NCBI GenBank assembly: GCA_030426805.1
Contig: JAUHXU010000001.1
Coordinates: forward strand, 1,266,861 to 1,330,860
From: a bacterium
GTDB taxonomy: Bacteria > Planctomycetota > JAFGQW01
DNA: 64,000 nt
Direction of reading: 5' to 3'
In this document: in pieces, positions 18,310-27,907 of the stretch
Layout of the letters: every line of letters begins with the position of its first letter
How positions within the stretch are numbered: position 1 is the stretch's first letter
Notes under the pieces: generated by a model
Seen by the model: only the letters and a program-made list of their open reading frames with translations
Told to the model about the DNA's origin: nothing
The model's database searches: none
Position numbers and translations under genes: made by a program

Positions 18310-20738
18310 TCCGATTCGGACTCGCCCGCGTGACGTGCATCGTCGCGCTGCTCGCGACGTTCGCCGCAGCGGACGACGGGAATACGGTGCGATCGATCCG
18401 CATCTACCCCCCGTCGATCCGGCTCGACCACGACGCCGACCGGCAGTCGTTCATCGTGCTCGCCGCGTTCGCCGACGGATCGACGCGCGACGTCACCGCG
18501 ACCGCGACGATCGCGCTCGGCGACCCGGCGATCGCGACGCGCACCGACAACGTCGTCCGCGCGCGCGGCAACGGCCGGACCGAGCTGATCGCCGAGTTCG
18601 CCGGCAGCCGGGCGCGCGCGCCGCTCGAGGCGAACACCGTGCCCCCGCGCCCCGTCGACTTCGCACACGACGTCGTTCCGATCTTCACGAAGGCCGGTTG
18701 CAACGCCGGCGGATGTCACGGCGCCGCGCGCGGCAAGGACGGGTTTCACCTGTCGCTGTTCGGATACGACCCTGACGGCGACCATCACCGCCTGACGCGT
18801 GAACTGGCCGGACGCCGCGTCAACGTCGCAGCACCGGCGAACAGCCTGCTGATCGAGAAAGCCGTCGCCCGGATCGACCACACCGGCGGCAAGTGCGTCG
18901 AACCCGAGAGCAGTGCCTACGAGACCATCGTGCGCTGGATCGAGCGCGGCGCCCCGGCACCCGCCCGCGACGCGCCGCACATCGCCGCACTACGCGTCGA
19001 TCCGCCGGAAGCCGTGCTCGTCGGCGAACGCGCGACGCAACGACTGGTCGTCACGGCGCGCTACGACGACGGGAGTGATCGGGACGTCACCCACCTCGCG
19101 GTCTTCCGGTCGAACGAGCCCCACACCGCATCGGTGGACGCTGCGGGCCTCGTCACCGGCGGCAAACGTGGCGAGGCGTTCGTCACGGCACAGTTCGGCA
19201 CGCACACCGCAGGCGCGTCGCTGCTCGTCCTGCCCGAGGACGTCGCGTTCGCCTGGCCGGACGAACCGGCCGGCACGTGGATCGACACCCGCGTCAACGA
19301 GAAGCTGCGCAAGCTCCGCATCGCACCGGCACGCCTCGCCGCCGACGCGACGTTCCTGCGTCGCGCCACGCTCGATCTCGCCGGGCGCCTCCCCACCGAG
19401 GCGGAATGCGCCGCGTTCGCCGCCGATGCACGGCCCGACAAGCGCGCCCGCCTCGTCGACCGCCTGCTCGACGGCGACGGCTTCGTCGACCTGTGGACGC
19501 TCAAGTGGGCAGAGTTGCTCCAGATCCGGACGACCGGCGACACGATCAGCTACAAGGCCACACTCGGCTACCACCGCTGGCTCCGGTCGCACATCGCGAA
19601 GAACACGCCGATCGACCGCTGGGTGCGCGAGCTGTTGACCGCGACCGGTTCGACGCTCGAGGACCCGCCGGCGAACTACTACCGCATCGAACGCGATCCG
19701 AAGAAGCTCGCCGAGAACGCCGCGCAGGTCTTCTTCGGCATGCGGATCCAGTGTGCGCAGTGCCACAACCATCCGTTCGACCGCTGGACGATGAACGACT
19801 ACTACGGCTTCGCCGGCTTCTTCGCGCAGGTGGGCGTCAAGCGCGCCGAAGACCCGCGGGGCTGGATCGTCTACGGCCGTTCCAACGGGGAGGTCCCCCA
19901 CCCGGTCACGAAGCGGCCCGTCGCGCCGACGTTTCTCGGCGGCGCCGCGCCGGACACCAAACGCAAGGACCGCCGCGCGATCGTCGCGACCTGGGTGACG
20001 TCGCCGGAGAATCCGTACTTCGCGCGCCACGTCGCCAACTTCGTCTGGGCGCACTTCTTCGGCCGCGGCATCGTCGAACCGGTCGACGACGTGCGCGTGA
20101 CCAATCCCCCGATCAACGCGGCGCTGCTCGACGCGCTCGCGGACCGGCTTCGCGAACACGCGTTCGACGTGCGGGCGCTGATCCGCGAGATCTGCGCCTC
20201 GCGTGCCTACCAGCGCTCGAGCGTGCCGCACGCCGATCAGCCCCGCGCCACCGACTACTTCGCCCAGGCGCGCGTGCGCCGCATCCGCGCGGAGGTCCTG
20301 CTCGATTGCATCGGACAGGTGACCGACTCCCGCGCCCGGTTCCGCCGCGTCCCGGGCGATGCACGCGCGGTCGAGATCGTCGACGGCTCCTACTCGACGC
20401 ACTTCCTGACGGTCTTCGGTCGACCCGAGCGAAAGACCGTGTGCACCTGCGAGGTGAAGATGGAGCCGAGCCTCTCGCAGGCGCTCCACCTAATCAACGG
20501 CGATACGGTCACGGAGAACATCCGCCGCGGCCGCCTCGTGCCGACGCTGCGCAAGCGCGGACTGACGACCGAGGCGATCGTCGACGCGATCTACCGACGC
20601 ACGCTGGCTCGTGCCCCGAAACCCGACGAGTGGCGCGCGATCGCGGCGGCAATCAAAGGCGCCGACAACGCCGATCGCGCGATCGAGGACGTCTTCTGGG
20701 CGCTCCTGAACGCCAAGGAGTTCCTGTTCAACCACTGA
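18306..20738 (+). CDS. DUF1549/DUF1553 (PSCyt2/PSD1) protein with Big2-like domains
   Basis: An 810-residue exported protein of the planctomycete-specific cytochrome group. It begins with a short signal peptide and a Big2-like domain (FADGSTRDVTATAT), then a Cys-rich segment with CNAGGCHGAARG near residue 137, a second Big2-like domain (ARYDDGSDRDVTHLAV), DUF1549 with the CAQCHNHPFDRW heme-type motif near residue 485, and DUF1553 at the end with TSPENPYFARHVANFVW. The motifs suggest covalent heme, but the function of these proteins is unknown. Translation is coupled to the PPC gene by ATGA, and the cytochrome/WD40 gene follows after 2 bp. Confidence 0.92.
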   Translation: MIRFGLARVTCIVALLATFAAADDGNTVRSIRIYPPSIRLDHDADRQSFIVLAAFADGSTRDVTATATIALGDPAIATRTDNVVRARGNGRTELIAEFAGSRARAPLEANTVPPRPVDFAHDVVPIFTKAGCNAGGCHGAARGKDGFHLSLFGYDPDGDHHRLTRELAGRRVNVAAPANSLLIEKAVARIDHTGGKCVEPESSAYETIVRWIERGAPAPARDAPHIAALRVDPPEAVLVGERATQRLVVTARYDDGSDRDVTHLAVFRSNEPHTASVDAAGLVTGGKRGEAFVTAQFGTHTAGASLLVLPEDVAFAWPDEPAGTWIDTRVNEKLRKLRIAPARLAADATFLRRATLDLAGRLPTEAECAAFAADARPDKRARLVDRLLDGDGFVDLWTLKWAELLQIRTTGDTISYKATLGYHRWLRSHIAKNTPIDRWVRELLTATGSTLEDPPANYYRIERDPKKLAENAAQVFFGMRIQCAQCHNHPFDRWTMNDYYGFAGFFAQVGVKRAEDPRGWIVYGRSNGEVPHPVTKRPVAPTFLGGAAPDTKRKDRRAIVATWVTSPENPYFARHVANFVWAHFFGRGIVEPVDDVRVTNPPINAALLDALADRLREHAFDVRALIREICASRAYQRSSVPHADQPRATDYFAQARVRRIRAEVLLDCIGQVTDSRARFRRVPGDARAVEIVDGSYSTHFLTVFGRPERKTVCTCEVKMEPSLSQALHLINGDTVTENIRRGRLVPTLRKRGLTTEAIVDAIYRRTLARAPKPDEWRAIAAAIKGADNADRAIEDVFWALLNAKEFLFNH

Positions 20739-20740
20739 TC

Positions 20741-23320
20741 ATGCGCGCGCTCTTACTCCTCACCATGGCGATCCTCGCCTGCGCCGGCACCAACCCCGCG
20801 CAGTCCAAGGCGACGTACGACGACGACGTGCGGCCGATCCTGGAGGCGCGCTGCATCCGGTGCCACAACGCCGATCGCGACGCCGGCGGCCTCGCGCTCG
20901 ACGCGTTCGCACGCACGATGGCGGGCGGCAGCTCGGGCGAAGTCGTGAACGCGGGTGACGCCGACGGATCGAAGCTCGTCCGGGTGATCGAACACGCCGA
21001 GGGGCCGAAGATGCCTCCGGGCGGCAAGCTCGATGCCGGTGCGATCGCGACGATTCGTCGCTGGATCGAGGGCGGCGCGCTCGAGAACCGTTCGAGCAAG
21101 GCGAAGCCCAAGCGGGCGGAGAACGCCGCGTTCACGGCGATCACCGCGGACGCGAGCGCGGGCCCGGCGCCGTCGTGGCCGCCGTTGTCGCTCGAACCCA
21201 CCGTGGCCGCGAAACGCGCGAGTCCCGTCGTCGCCCTCGCGGTGAATCCGCGGGCGCCCATCGCCGCGGTCGCCAGCTACCGTCAGGTGCTCCTCTACGA
21301 CACGGACTCGCTGGCCCTCGTCGGCGTCCTGCCGTTCCCTGAGGGCATGCCGCACGCGATCACGTTCTCGCGCGACGGCCGGCTGCTGGTCGTCGGCGGT
21401 GGCCACGACGGTGCGCGGGGCGGCGTCGCGGTGTGGTCCGTCGAGCGCGGCGCCCGCGTGCTCGACCTGTGGCGCGAGCCGGACGCCGTGCTGGCCGTCG
21501 ACCTGAGCGCGGACGGCAGCCACGTCGTGGTCGGCGGCCCCGCGAAGACCGCGAAGCTCTACACGACCGCCGACGGACAGGTCGCCCACCGCCTGCGGGG
21601 CGCGACCGACTGGGTGACCGCAGTCCGCTTCAGTCCCGACGGATCGCTCGTCGCCGCCGGCGACCGGGCGGGCAACGTGTTCGTCTGGGAGACCGCGACC
21701 GGGGCCGAGTACCTGACGCCCGATCCCCACCGCGGCCGGATCTCGGCGATCGACTGGCGGCCGGACGGCAAGGCGTTCGCGACCGCGTCCGAAGACGGCG
21801 CCGTCGTGATCTGGCGCACGCGGGACGGCGCACGCCAGCGCCGATTCACCGCGCACCGCGGCGGCGTCACCGCACTGCGCTGGCACGCCGACGGCACGAT
21901 CGCGACCGCCGGCCGGGACAAGCGCGCGCACGCGTGGCGGGTCGACGGTCGGGCGCTCCGGCGCTTCGACGGGCCGAAGGACATCGCGCTCTCGGTCGCG
22001 ATCACCGCCGACGGCGACGGCATGCTCGCCGGCGATTGGCGCGGCCGCCTGCACCGGTGGACGCTGAAGAACGGCAAGGTCGACACCGTCGTCACGGCGC
22101 ACCCCGAGCCGATCGGCCCGCGGATCGATGCACTCGAGCGCGACGTCGCCGGCGCCGCGGCCGCGCTGCGCACGGCGATCGCGGCGAACGCGACGGCGCA
22201 ACGCGACGCGCGGGAGGCCGCCGTGCCGCTCGCCGGGCTGCGCGACGCGCGCGAGGCGGCGGTGCGTGCACGGCGCGCAGCCCGCACGACCCACGACGCC
22301 GCGGAGGCCGCGTGGACCCGCGCCAACGCCGCGATCGCCGCCGACCCCGACGACCTCGCCCGCGTTCGTGCGGTGCACCGCGCCCTCGGTCGACGCTATC
22401 GAGCGCGGTGCGCGCTCGCATCCGCCGAGCCGGCCGCGGCGGACGCGATCCGGCGCCACGACGACGCCGTGCTCGCCGATCGCTCGGCGCGCGGCGCGGC
22501 GACGGCTGCGTCCGCAACGTTGCGGGACGCCCGCGCGCGGCACGAGCGCGCGACGCGTGACCTCGCGCGTTGGCAGGCCGAGCAGGCACTGGCCACCGCG
22601 ACCGCCGCGCACGTCCGGACCGCGGAGCGCCACGCGAAGGCGTCGCGGGCCGAGGCGGACGCGCGCGGACTCCTCGACGATCGCCGTTCGACCGCCGAAC
22701 GCATCGCCGACGAGCAGATCACGCTCGAAGCACGGGCCGAAGCCGTCGACGAGATCGCGCCGGCGCTCGCCCACCGCGCCGCTCGGATCGCGCGGCTGCA
22801 CGACCAGACCGACGCGCAGCGCAAGCTCGCCGAGACGCGACTGACGTTCGCCGAGGAGGCACTGCGCCTCGCGCGCGCGATCGGGGGCGGCGACGGCGGC
22901 ATCGAGAGCGCCGGCGACGGCTTGCCGTCGACGCTCGCCGCACTCGCGAAGGCCGGCGAGTCGCTCGGCGGACTGACCGAGCGGCTGGCCACCGAGGCAC
23001 GCGAAGCGCGCGCGGCCGTCGAGCGCTTGCGCGCGATCCTGGCGGCCGCCCGCTCGACGAAGCGCGCGGGCGACGCGGTCGCCGCGGCGAGTGCGCGCGA
23101 CGCACGCGCCCTCGCGACGCGCATCGCCGCGCTCGGCGCCGAACAGCGGTCGGCCGATGCCGCCGTCGCCGAAGCGGTGCTCGCTCACGAGAGAGCGACC
23201 GCCGCGCTCCGGGTCGCCGAAGGCGCGCTTCGCTACGCCGACGACGTCCTCGCCGAGGCGCGCGACGCGGTCCGCGACGCGCGCGCGACCGACGCGCCCG
23301 CCCTCGTCGCCGGTCGGTAG
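20741..23320 (+). CDS. c-type cytochrome (PSCyt1) with WD40 propeller and long coiled-coil tail
   Basis: An 859-residue exported protein. After the signal peptide comes a PSCyt1 cytochrome domain with CIRCH near residue 38 and MPPGGKL near 91. Residues 165-440 hold WD40 repeats (for example AVRFSPDGSLVAAGDRAGNVFVW, split over two strands). From about 450 to the end there is a roughly 400-residue Ala/Arg/Asp-rich region with heptad character and no Pro, a predicted long coiled-coil rod. It is the last gene of the cytochrome operon; the stop lies 3 bp from the convergent parvulin gene. A scaffold holding redox proteins at the cell surface is an attractive inference. Confidence 0.88.
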   Translation: MRALLLLTMAILACAGTNPAQSKATYDDDVRPILEARCIRCHNADRDAGGLALDAFARTMAGGSSGEVVNAGDADGSKLVRVIEHAEGPKMPPGGKLDAGAIATIRRWIEGGALENRSSKAKPKRAENAAFTAITADASAGPAPSWPPLSLEPTVAAKRASPVVALAVNPRAPIAAVASYRQVLLYDTDSLALVGVLPFPEGMPHAITFSRDGRLLVVGGGHDGARGGVAVWSVERGARVLDLWREPDAVLAVDLSADGSHVVVGGPAKTAKLYTTADGQVAHRLRGATDWVTAVRFSPDGSLVAAGDRAGNVFVWETATGAEYLTPDPHRGRISAIDWRPDGKAFATASEDGAVVIWRTRDGARQRRFTAHRGGVTALRWHADGTIATAGRDKRAHAWRVDGRALRRFDGPKDIALSVAITADGDGMLAGDWRGRLHRWTLKNGKVDTVVTAHPEPIGPRIDALERDVAGAAAALRTAIAANATAQRDAREAAVPLAGLRDAREAAVRARRAARTTHDAAEAAWTRANAAIAADPDDLARVRAVHRALGRRYRARCALASAEPAAADAIRRHDDAVLADRSARGAATAASATLRDARARHERATRDLARWQAEQALATATAAHVRTAERHAKASRAEADARGLLDDRRSTAERIADEQITLEARAEAVDEIAPALAHRAARIARLHDQTDAQRKLAETRLTFAEEALRLARAIGGGDGGIESAGDGLPSTLAALAKAGESLGGLTERLATEAREARAAVERLRAILAAARSTKRAGDAVAAASARDARALATRIAALGAEQRSADAAVAEAVLAHERATAALRVAEGALRYADDVLAEARDAVRDARATDAPALVAGR

Positions 23321-23323
23321 CCG

Positions 23324-23602
23324 CTACTGGCGGCTGACGATCTCGATCAGGTGAAAGCCGAATTGCGTCTGCACCGGCCCGTGCACCTTGCCGACCTCCT
23401 CGTTGAAGACGACGGTGTCGAACTCGGGCACCATCTGGCCTTGCGAGAACTCGCCGAGGTCACCGCCGCGCTTGCCGGACGGGCAACTCGAGTGCTCGGA
23501 AGCGAGTTCACCGAAGTCCGCGCCTCCTTCGATGCGGGTCTTCAGGTCGTCGCACGCCTCGCGCGTGTCCACGAGAATGTGTCGGGCTCGTGCAGTGGCC
23601 AT
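23324..23602 (-). CDS. Parvulin-type peptidyl-prolyl isomerase
   Basis: A 92-residue stand-alone rotamase, about the length of E. coli PpiC. It has ARHILVDTREACDDLK at the N-terminus, GGDLGEFSQGQMVPEFDTVVF in the centre (split motif GGDLG and MVPEFD) and QTQFGFHLIEI at the end, all typical of the PpiC/Pin1 fold. There is no signal peptide, so it acts in the cytoplasm, isomerising peptidyl-proline bonds. The ATG at 23602 follows GAAAGG. It is convergent with the cytochrome operon, with 3 bp between stops. Confidence 0.9.
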   Translation of the reverse strand: MATARARHILVDTREACDDLKTRIEGGADFGELASEHSSCPSGKRGGDLGEFSQGQMVPEFDTVVFNEEVGKVHGPVQTQFGFHLIEIVSRQ

Positions 23603-23772
23603 GGGTTCGCCTTTCGTCGTGCGCGCCGGGCGCGCGGTTCGCGTGGTGCGTCGACGCACGCCGACCGCCGAGCAAGCCTAATACGAGACCGCCGGGCGTT
23701 CCGGTCCGTTCCTGGTGTTTCGGGCAGCCCGGCTGCTACACTGGTCCGACCCCCCTCCGGAACCCCGACCCG

Positions 23773-25296
23773 ATGACGCAGGCCCCGTCCGCACCCGACG
23801 CCTCGACGCCACGCGACCACCGCGACAGCGGACGGGCATCGGCGTCGGTGGGCGGTGCGCTCGCTCGCGACGCCGCACCGATGTGGCTCTCGCGCCTGCT
23901 CGGCGCATTCGTCAACTTCGTGATGATGTTGATGCTCGTCCACGAGACGAACCCGGAGTTTATCGGCCTCTACTACTTCCTGGTCACGCTGTGGAACGTG
24001 ATCAACGTCATCGTCGATTTCGGCGGGGATCAGGTCGCGACGCGAGAGATCGCGAAAGCACCGGAACGCGAAGGCGCGATCCTGCGCGACTACCTGACCC
24101 TCAAGCTCGCGTTCTCCGTCGTCGGCGCCGTCGCGTTCATCGCCATTTCGCTGCTCTCGGTGGACGGAGCCGATCGGCGCCTCTCGTTCCTGCTGTCGCT
24201 GATCGTGCTGCCCGGCATCCTGATGGGCAGCTTCGCGGTCGTCTTCCGCGTGCGGCACCGAATGTCGACACCCGCCATCGCGTGGATCGTCAGCGAAATC
24301 GCGTTTCTGGCATGCGCCACGCTGACGTTCTGGTTCGTGACCGACGAGTCGATTCGGTTCCGGTTGCTCGCGATCGCGTTCGCGGCACGGCTGCTCATCG
24401 GCGGCGGACTGATCGCGTGGTTCGCGCGCCCGATCGCTCCTGCGCTCGTGCGTGGCGACGGGCCGCTCGCGTTCCTGCGGTGTTCCTGGACGCAGGGCCT
24501 CGCCGGTGGCGCGACGATCCTCTACTTCTACATCGACACGCTGATGCTCAAGTGGATGTTGGACGACCGCCAAGCGGGGCTCTACAACGTCGCGTATCGG
24601 CTGCTGAACTTCCTCGTGCTCGGCGCCGGCATCCTGGCGCTGGCAGCCCTCCCGATCCTCGCGCGCGCGGACCGCGACGACCGCGGGCGGTTGCACGCGC
24701 TCTTCGCCGACACCCAGTCGCTGCTGCTGCTGATCGCCATCCCGGCGTGCACGATCGGCATCGCGCTCGCGCCGGAGATCATGACGCTCCTCTACCGGGA
24801 CAAGATGGCGACCTACTACGTCTCCGTCCCGACACTGCGACTCCTGATCATCGCCGGTCTGTTCTGCTACGCAGGCGCGCTCGCCACGCTCACGCTCGTC
24901 GCGATCGGACGACAGGCGACGTTCACGGCGATCGCCGTGAGCGGGCTCGCGCTCAACGTCGCGACCAACCTCGTCTTGATCCCCCGGTCGAGCCACGTCG
25001 GTGCTGCGATCGCGACGATCGCGACCGAGGCGTTCGTCGCGATCGCGTGTCTCGTCGCGCTGCGACGACTCCGCGGGATCGGCCCGGATCCCGCGTGGCT
25101 CGCCCGCGCAGCGGCGCTCGGCGCCGTGACGTTCGGGGTCGCGTGGTCGCTGCGCTCGCTCCCGGTGCTGCTCGCGATGGCGATCGGCGTCGCGGTCTTC
25201 GCAGCCGGTTCGATCCCCCTGCGACTGTTCCCGAGTCGTCTCTTCCGGATGGGGCTCTGGGATCGCACCCAACCGCCGTCGGGGGACGACGCGTGA
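23773..25296 (+). CDS. Polysaccharide flippase (Wzx/MATE-like)
   Basis: A 507-residue membrane protein with about 12 to 14 hydrophobic helices beginning near residue 40, following a polar N-terminal tail. Charged motifs such as DFGGDQVATREIAK after helix 2 and SWTQGLAGGATILYFYIDTLML mid-protein are typical of the oligosaccharide flippase group of the MOP superfamily, which move lipid-linked glycans across the inner membrane. The stop overlaps the GTG of the sulfotransferase gene, so the two are probably co-translated and may serve a sulfated surface glycan (inference). A TACACT hexamer lies at 23737. Confidence 0.85.
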   Translation: MTQAPSAPDASTPRDHRDSGRASASVGGALARDAAPMWLSRLLGAFVNFVMMLMLVHETNPEFIGLYYFLVTLWNVINVIVDFGGDQVATREIAKAPEREGAILRDYLTLKLAFSVVGAVAFIAISLLSVDGADRRLSFLLSLIVLPGILMGSFAVVFRVRHRMSTPAIAWIVSEIAFLACATLTFWFVTDESIRFRLLAIAFAARLLIGGGLIAWFARPIAPALVRGDGPLAFLRCSWTQGLAGGATILYFYIDTLMLKWMLDDRQAGLYNVAYRLLNFLVLGAGILALAALPILARADRDDRGRLHALFADTQSLLLLIAIPACTIGIALAPEIMTLLYRDKMATYYVSVPTLRLLIIAGLFCYAGALATLTLVAIGRQATFTAIAVSGLALNVATNLVLIPRSSHVGAAIATIATEAFVAIACLVALRRLRGIGPDPAWLARAAALGAVTFGVAWSLRSLPVLLAMAIGVAVFAAGSIPLRLFPSRLFRMGLWDRTQPPSGDDA

Positions 25297-26426
25297 CCAC
25301 CGAGCCGGTCGACGCGGCCGAGATCGCCAGACGACGTGCGGTTCTCTTCGACGTCTTCGGCGGATTCACCGACCGCGACGAGCAGCCGAACGGCTACGCG
25401 ATGCGCTACCCGGCGACCGACGCGTGGCGAGAGAAGATCGCCCTCGCCGCCGACATCTGGCAACGCGGCTACCCGACGCTCGACGTCGCGGTGACCGACA
25501 CGCCGGTGCCGACGCTGACGGTGACCGGGCCCGACGGCACCAAGGCGTTTCTGCGCGACCTCGCAGCCGTGACCGCGCGCGCGCCCGCGTGGCAGCGTGC
25601 CCTCGACCTCGCCGGCAGGATCGCGACCGCACCCCTACGCGTCCTGCCGAACGCGCTGCTGATCGGCGCCGCGAAGTGCGGCACGACGTCACTCTACGCA
25701 CACCTCGCCCAGCACCCGTCGTTCGCGGCCGCCCGCACGAAGGAGGTCTACTTCTTCACGAACACGTTCCGCGCCAACCCGGTCCGGCGGACGACCGTCT
25801 GGTATCGCACCCAGTTTCCGACCGGCGCGGCGCGTGCGAGGATCCGCGCGGCGACCGGCGCGTTCGCGACCGGAGAGGCGACGCCGTGTTACCTCTTCCA
25901 CCCGCTCGCACCGGCTCGCGTGCGCGCGGTCACGCCCGACGCGAAGCTGATCGTGCTCGTGCGCGACCCGGTCGCGATGGCGTATTCGTTCTACCAGATG
26001 AAGCTCCGCGGCGGGATCGAGACGCTGTCGTTCGAGGACGCACTCGACGCCGAGGAGAGGCGCACGGCCGGAGAGGTCGAGCGGCTCGCGCAGGAACCGA
26101 ACTACTACAGCGTCGCGCGGGACCACTTCGCCTACCTCGCGCGTGCGCGCTACGCCGAGCAACTCGAACGCTGGCTCGAGCACTTCCCGCGCGATCGCAT
26201 CGCGATCTACGCCGCCGAGCGATTCAAGGCCGATCCGGCCGGGGTCGTTCGCGACGCACAGGCGTTCCTCGGGCTCGCTCCACGGGCGACCGAGCCCCAC
26301 GCGCGACCGAACTCCGGCGGCCCGTACGCACCGATGAACCCCGCGACGCGCGAACGACTGCGCGACTACTTCCGACCGTTCAACGAACGGCTCTACGCGA
26401 TCGCGGGCGAAGACTTCGGCTGGTGA
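25293..26426 (+). CDS. PAPS-dependent sulfotransferase
   Basis: A 377-residue enzyme expected to transfer sulfate from PAPS. The 5'-phosphosulfate loop is GAAKCGTTSLYAHL near residue 129 and the 3'-phosphate site is VRDPVAMAYSFYQM near residue 222, both intact. The N-terminal 110 residues are an extra region of unknown role. There is no signal peptide. It starts with GTG at 25293 overlapping the flippase stop (GTGA), so carbohydrate sulfation linked to glycan export is likely. The next gene is convergent 16 bp away. Confidence 0.88.
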   Translation: MTTEPVDAAEIARRRAVLFDVFGGFTDRDEQPNGYAMRYPATDAWREKIALAADIWQRGYPTLDVAVTDTPVPTLTVTGPDGTKAFLRDLAAVTARAPAWQRALDLAGRIATAPLRVLPNALLIGAAKCGTTSLYAHLAQHPSFAAARTKEVYFFTNTFRANPVRRTTVWYRTQFPTGAARARIRAATGAFATGEATPCYLFHPLAPARVRAVTPDAKLIVLVRDPVAMAYSFYQMKLRGGIETLSFEDALDAEERRTAGEVERLAQEPNYYSVARDHFAYLARARYAEQLERWLEHFPRDRIAIYAAERFKADPAGVVRDAQAFLGLAPRATEPHARPNSGGPYAPMNPATRERLRDYFRPFNERLYAIAGEDFGW

Positions 26427-26442
26427 CGGCGCGTCGCCGTGC

Positions 26443-27834
26443 CTACAGGCGCATCACGTAGGTGTCGGGCGCGAGCGCGATCCCGTTCGGTGCGGCCGGG
26501 TCGATCACGACCCACGCGATCCAGCACGGGATCCCGATCCGACCGCCGAGGATCTTCGCGTCGAGCGTCGCGATCGCCTCACCGTTTTGATCGAGCTGGT
26601 TCGGCCCCGGATCGAAGAACGGCTTGAGCTGCCCGCGCAACGACAAGACCGCCGCCGCATCGAGGTTCAGGTTGATGTTGCGTCCGTCGTTGAGCCGAAT
26701 CCCCGGCGCGAGCCCGGAGAAACCGACCGCGATCGCGTACCCCTTGTTCGGGTGATTCGGTGCGGACAGCCGCACCTGCCATTTTCGCTGGCCGATGATC
26801 AACGTCTGCGTGTGCCGCCCCCGATAGAACGCCAGACCGGTGCCGTCGGTCTTCAACGTCGTCGACGTTCGCGTCGCGGTCACGATCCACGTCTTCGGGT
26901 CGATCGTGAACTGGTAGGTCTGCCGCGGGCTGTTCGTGAAGCTGACGGCGACCATCTGCGGGCTCGCGGCGGTCTGCAGGTCGAACTCGGTGCCGCCGTA
27001 GATCGGCGTGGGAAGGCCGGGGAGTACGGTGACGGTCGTGCGCGCCTGGTTGCCCGGCTGGATACGGAAGACCCGGGTGCCCCACGGCCCTTCGATGTCT
27101 CCGGTGCGGTGATTCTGCGGCAGGCTCCAGTGGCCATACCAGCCGTGGCCGGCCCCGGTGTGGAACGTGAACACGAACCCGGTGTCGGTGTCGACCTCGA
27201 GCACCGGGTAGATCAACGTCGTCGGCGACGAGCGCTGCCACAGGTCGCACACGAGCATGTTGCCGGTGAGGATGTTGCGACCGATCTGGCCGGTGAACTG
27301 CGTCGGCCGGCCAAGACCGGTCGGACCGATCAGCGTCACCGCAACGCCCGCCGGCGACACGCGGAGCAGCCGATAGCCGCTGTTCTGCGGATTCAGTCGG
27401 TCGAAGTTGTAGTTCCCGACGACGTAGTCCCCGTCGTGGTCGACCTCGGCGTGGTAGAACGACTGGTAGCCGGTCGTCGCCGACCACGCCGGTGCGGTGA
27501 CCGTGGAGATCCGGCCGGTCGTCGTGTTGTAGCGGAACATCCCGCCGCGCAGACTGTTGTAGAGCGGGTTCGTGCTCGACGAGCCTTGCGCCGTGAACAG
27601 CACGTGGGTGTTGTCCCGATCCATCACGAAGCGACTCGTGAATCCGGGCTGGAACAGCTTCCCCATCGACGGCGACGTCGGCGACGTCATGTCGAGCAGT
27701 TGCACGCCCTGCGTGATCGTCGAATCGTTCGACGGCAACGCCCCGCCGACCAGATACCGCGGATCGTGGTTCGACTGAGCACCCGCCTGAGTGGCGAGCG
27801 CAACGGCGGCGACCGCCGCGTACCAGCGCTTCAT
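26443..27834 (-). CDS. Secreted propeller-like protein D
   Basis: A 463-residue exported protein with a signal peptide ending near TQAGAQ and a GGGAGA ribosome site. Blade-like blocks (RFVMDRDNTHVLFTA, YHAEVDHDGDYVVGNY, FDLQTAASPQMVAVS) fill residues 30-340. The C-terminal module is clear: VGFSGLAPGIRLNDGRNI, then LRGQLKPFFDPGP, LDQNGEAIATLDA and WVVIDPAAPNGI. It is closest in style to the protein encoded at 43308. It follows the lipoprotein gene by 73 bp on the same strand. Function is unknown. Confidence 0.75.
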   Translation of the reverse strand: MKRWYAAVAAVALATQAGAQSNHDPRYLVGGALPSNDSTITQGVQLLDMTSPTSPSMGKLFQPGFTSRFVMDRDNTHVLFTAQGSSSTNPLYNSLRGGMFRYNTTTGRISTVTAPAWSATTGYQSFYHAEVDHDGDYVVGNYNFDRLNPQNSGYRLLRVSPAGVAVTLIGPTGLGRPTQFTGQIGRNILTGNMLVCDLWQRSSPTTLIYPVLEVDTDTGFVFTFHTGAGHGWYGHWSLPQNHRTGDIEGPWGTRVFRIQPGNQARTTVTVLPGLPTPIYGGTEFDLQTAASPQMVAVSFTNSPRQTYQFTIDPKTWIVTATRTSTTLKTDGTGLAFYRGRHTQTLIIGQRKWQVRLSAPNHPNKGYAIAVGFSGLAPGIRLNDGRNINLNLDAAAVLSLRGQLKPFFDPGPNQLDQNGEAIATLDAKILGGRIGIPCWIAWVVIDPAAPNGIALAPDTYVMRL

Positions 27835-27907
27835 CGTGTCTCCCTCTCGTTCGTTCGGCGTCACCGCGTCGGCGACCCCGCCAGACTACCAACTGGTCCG
27901 GTTTGAT

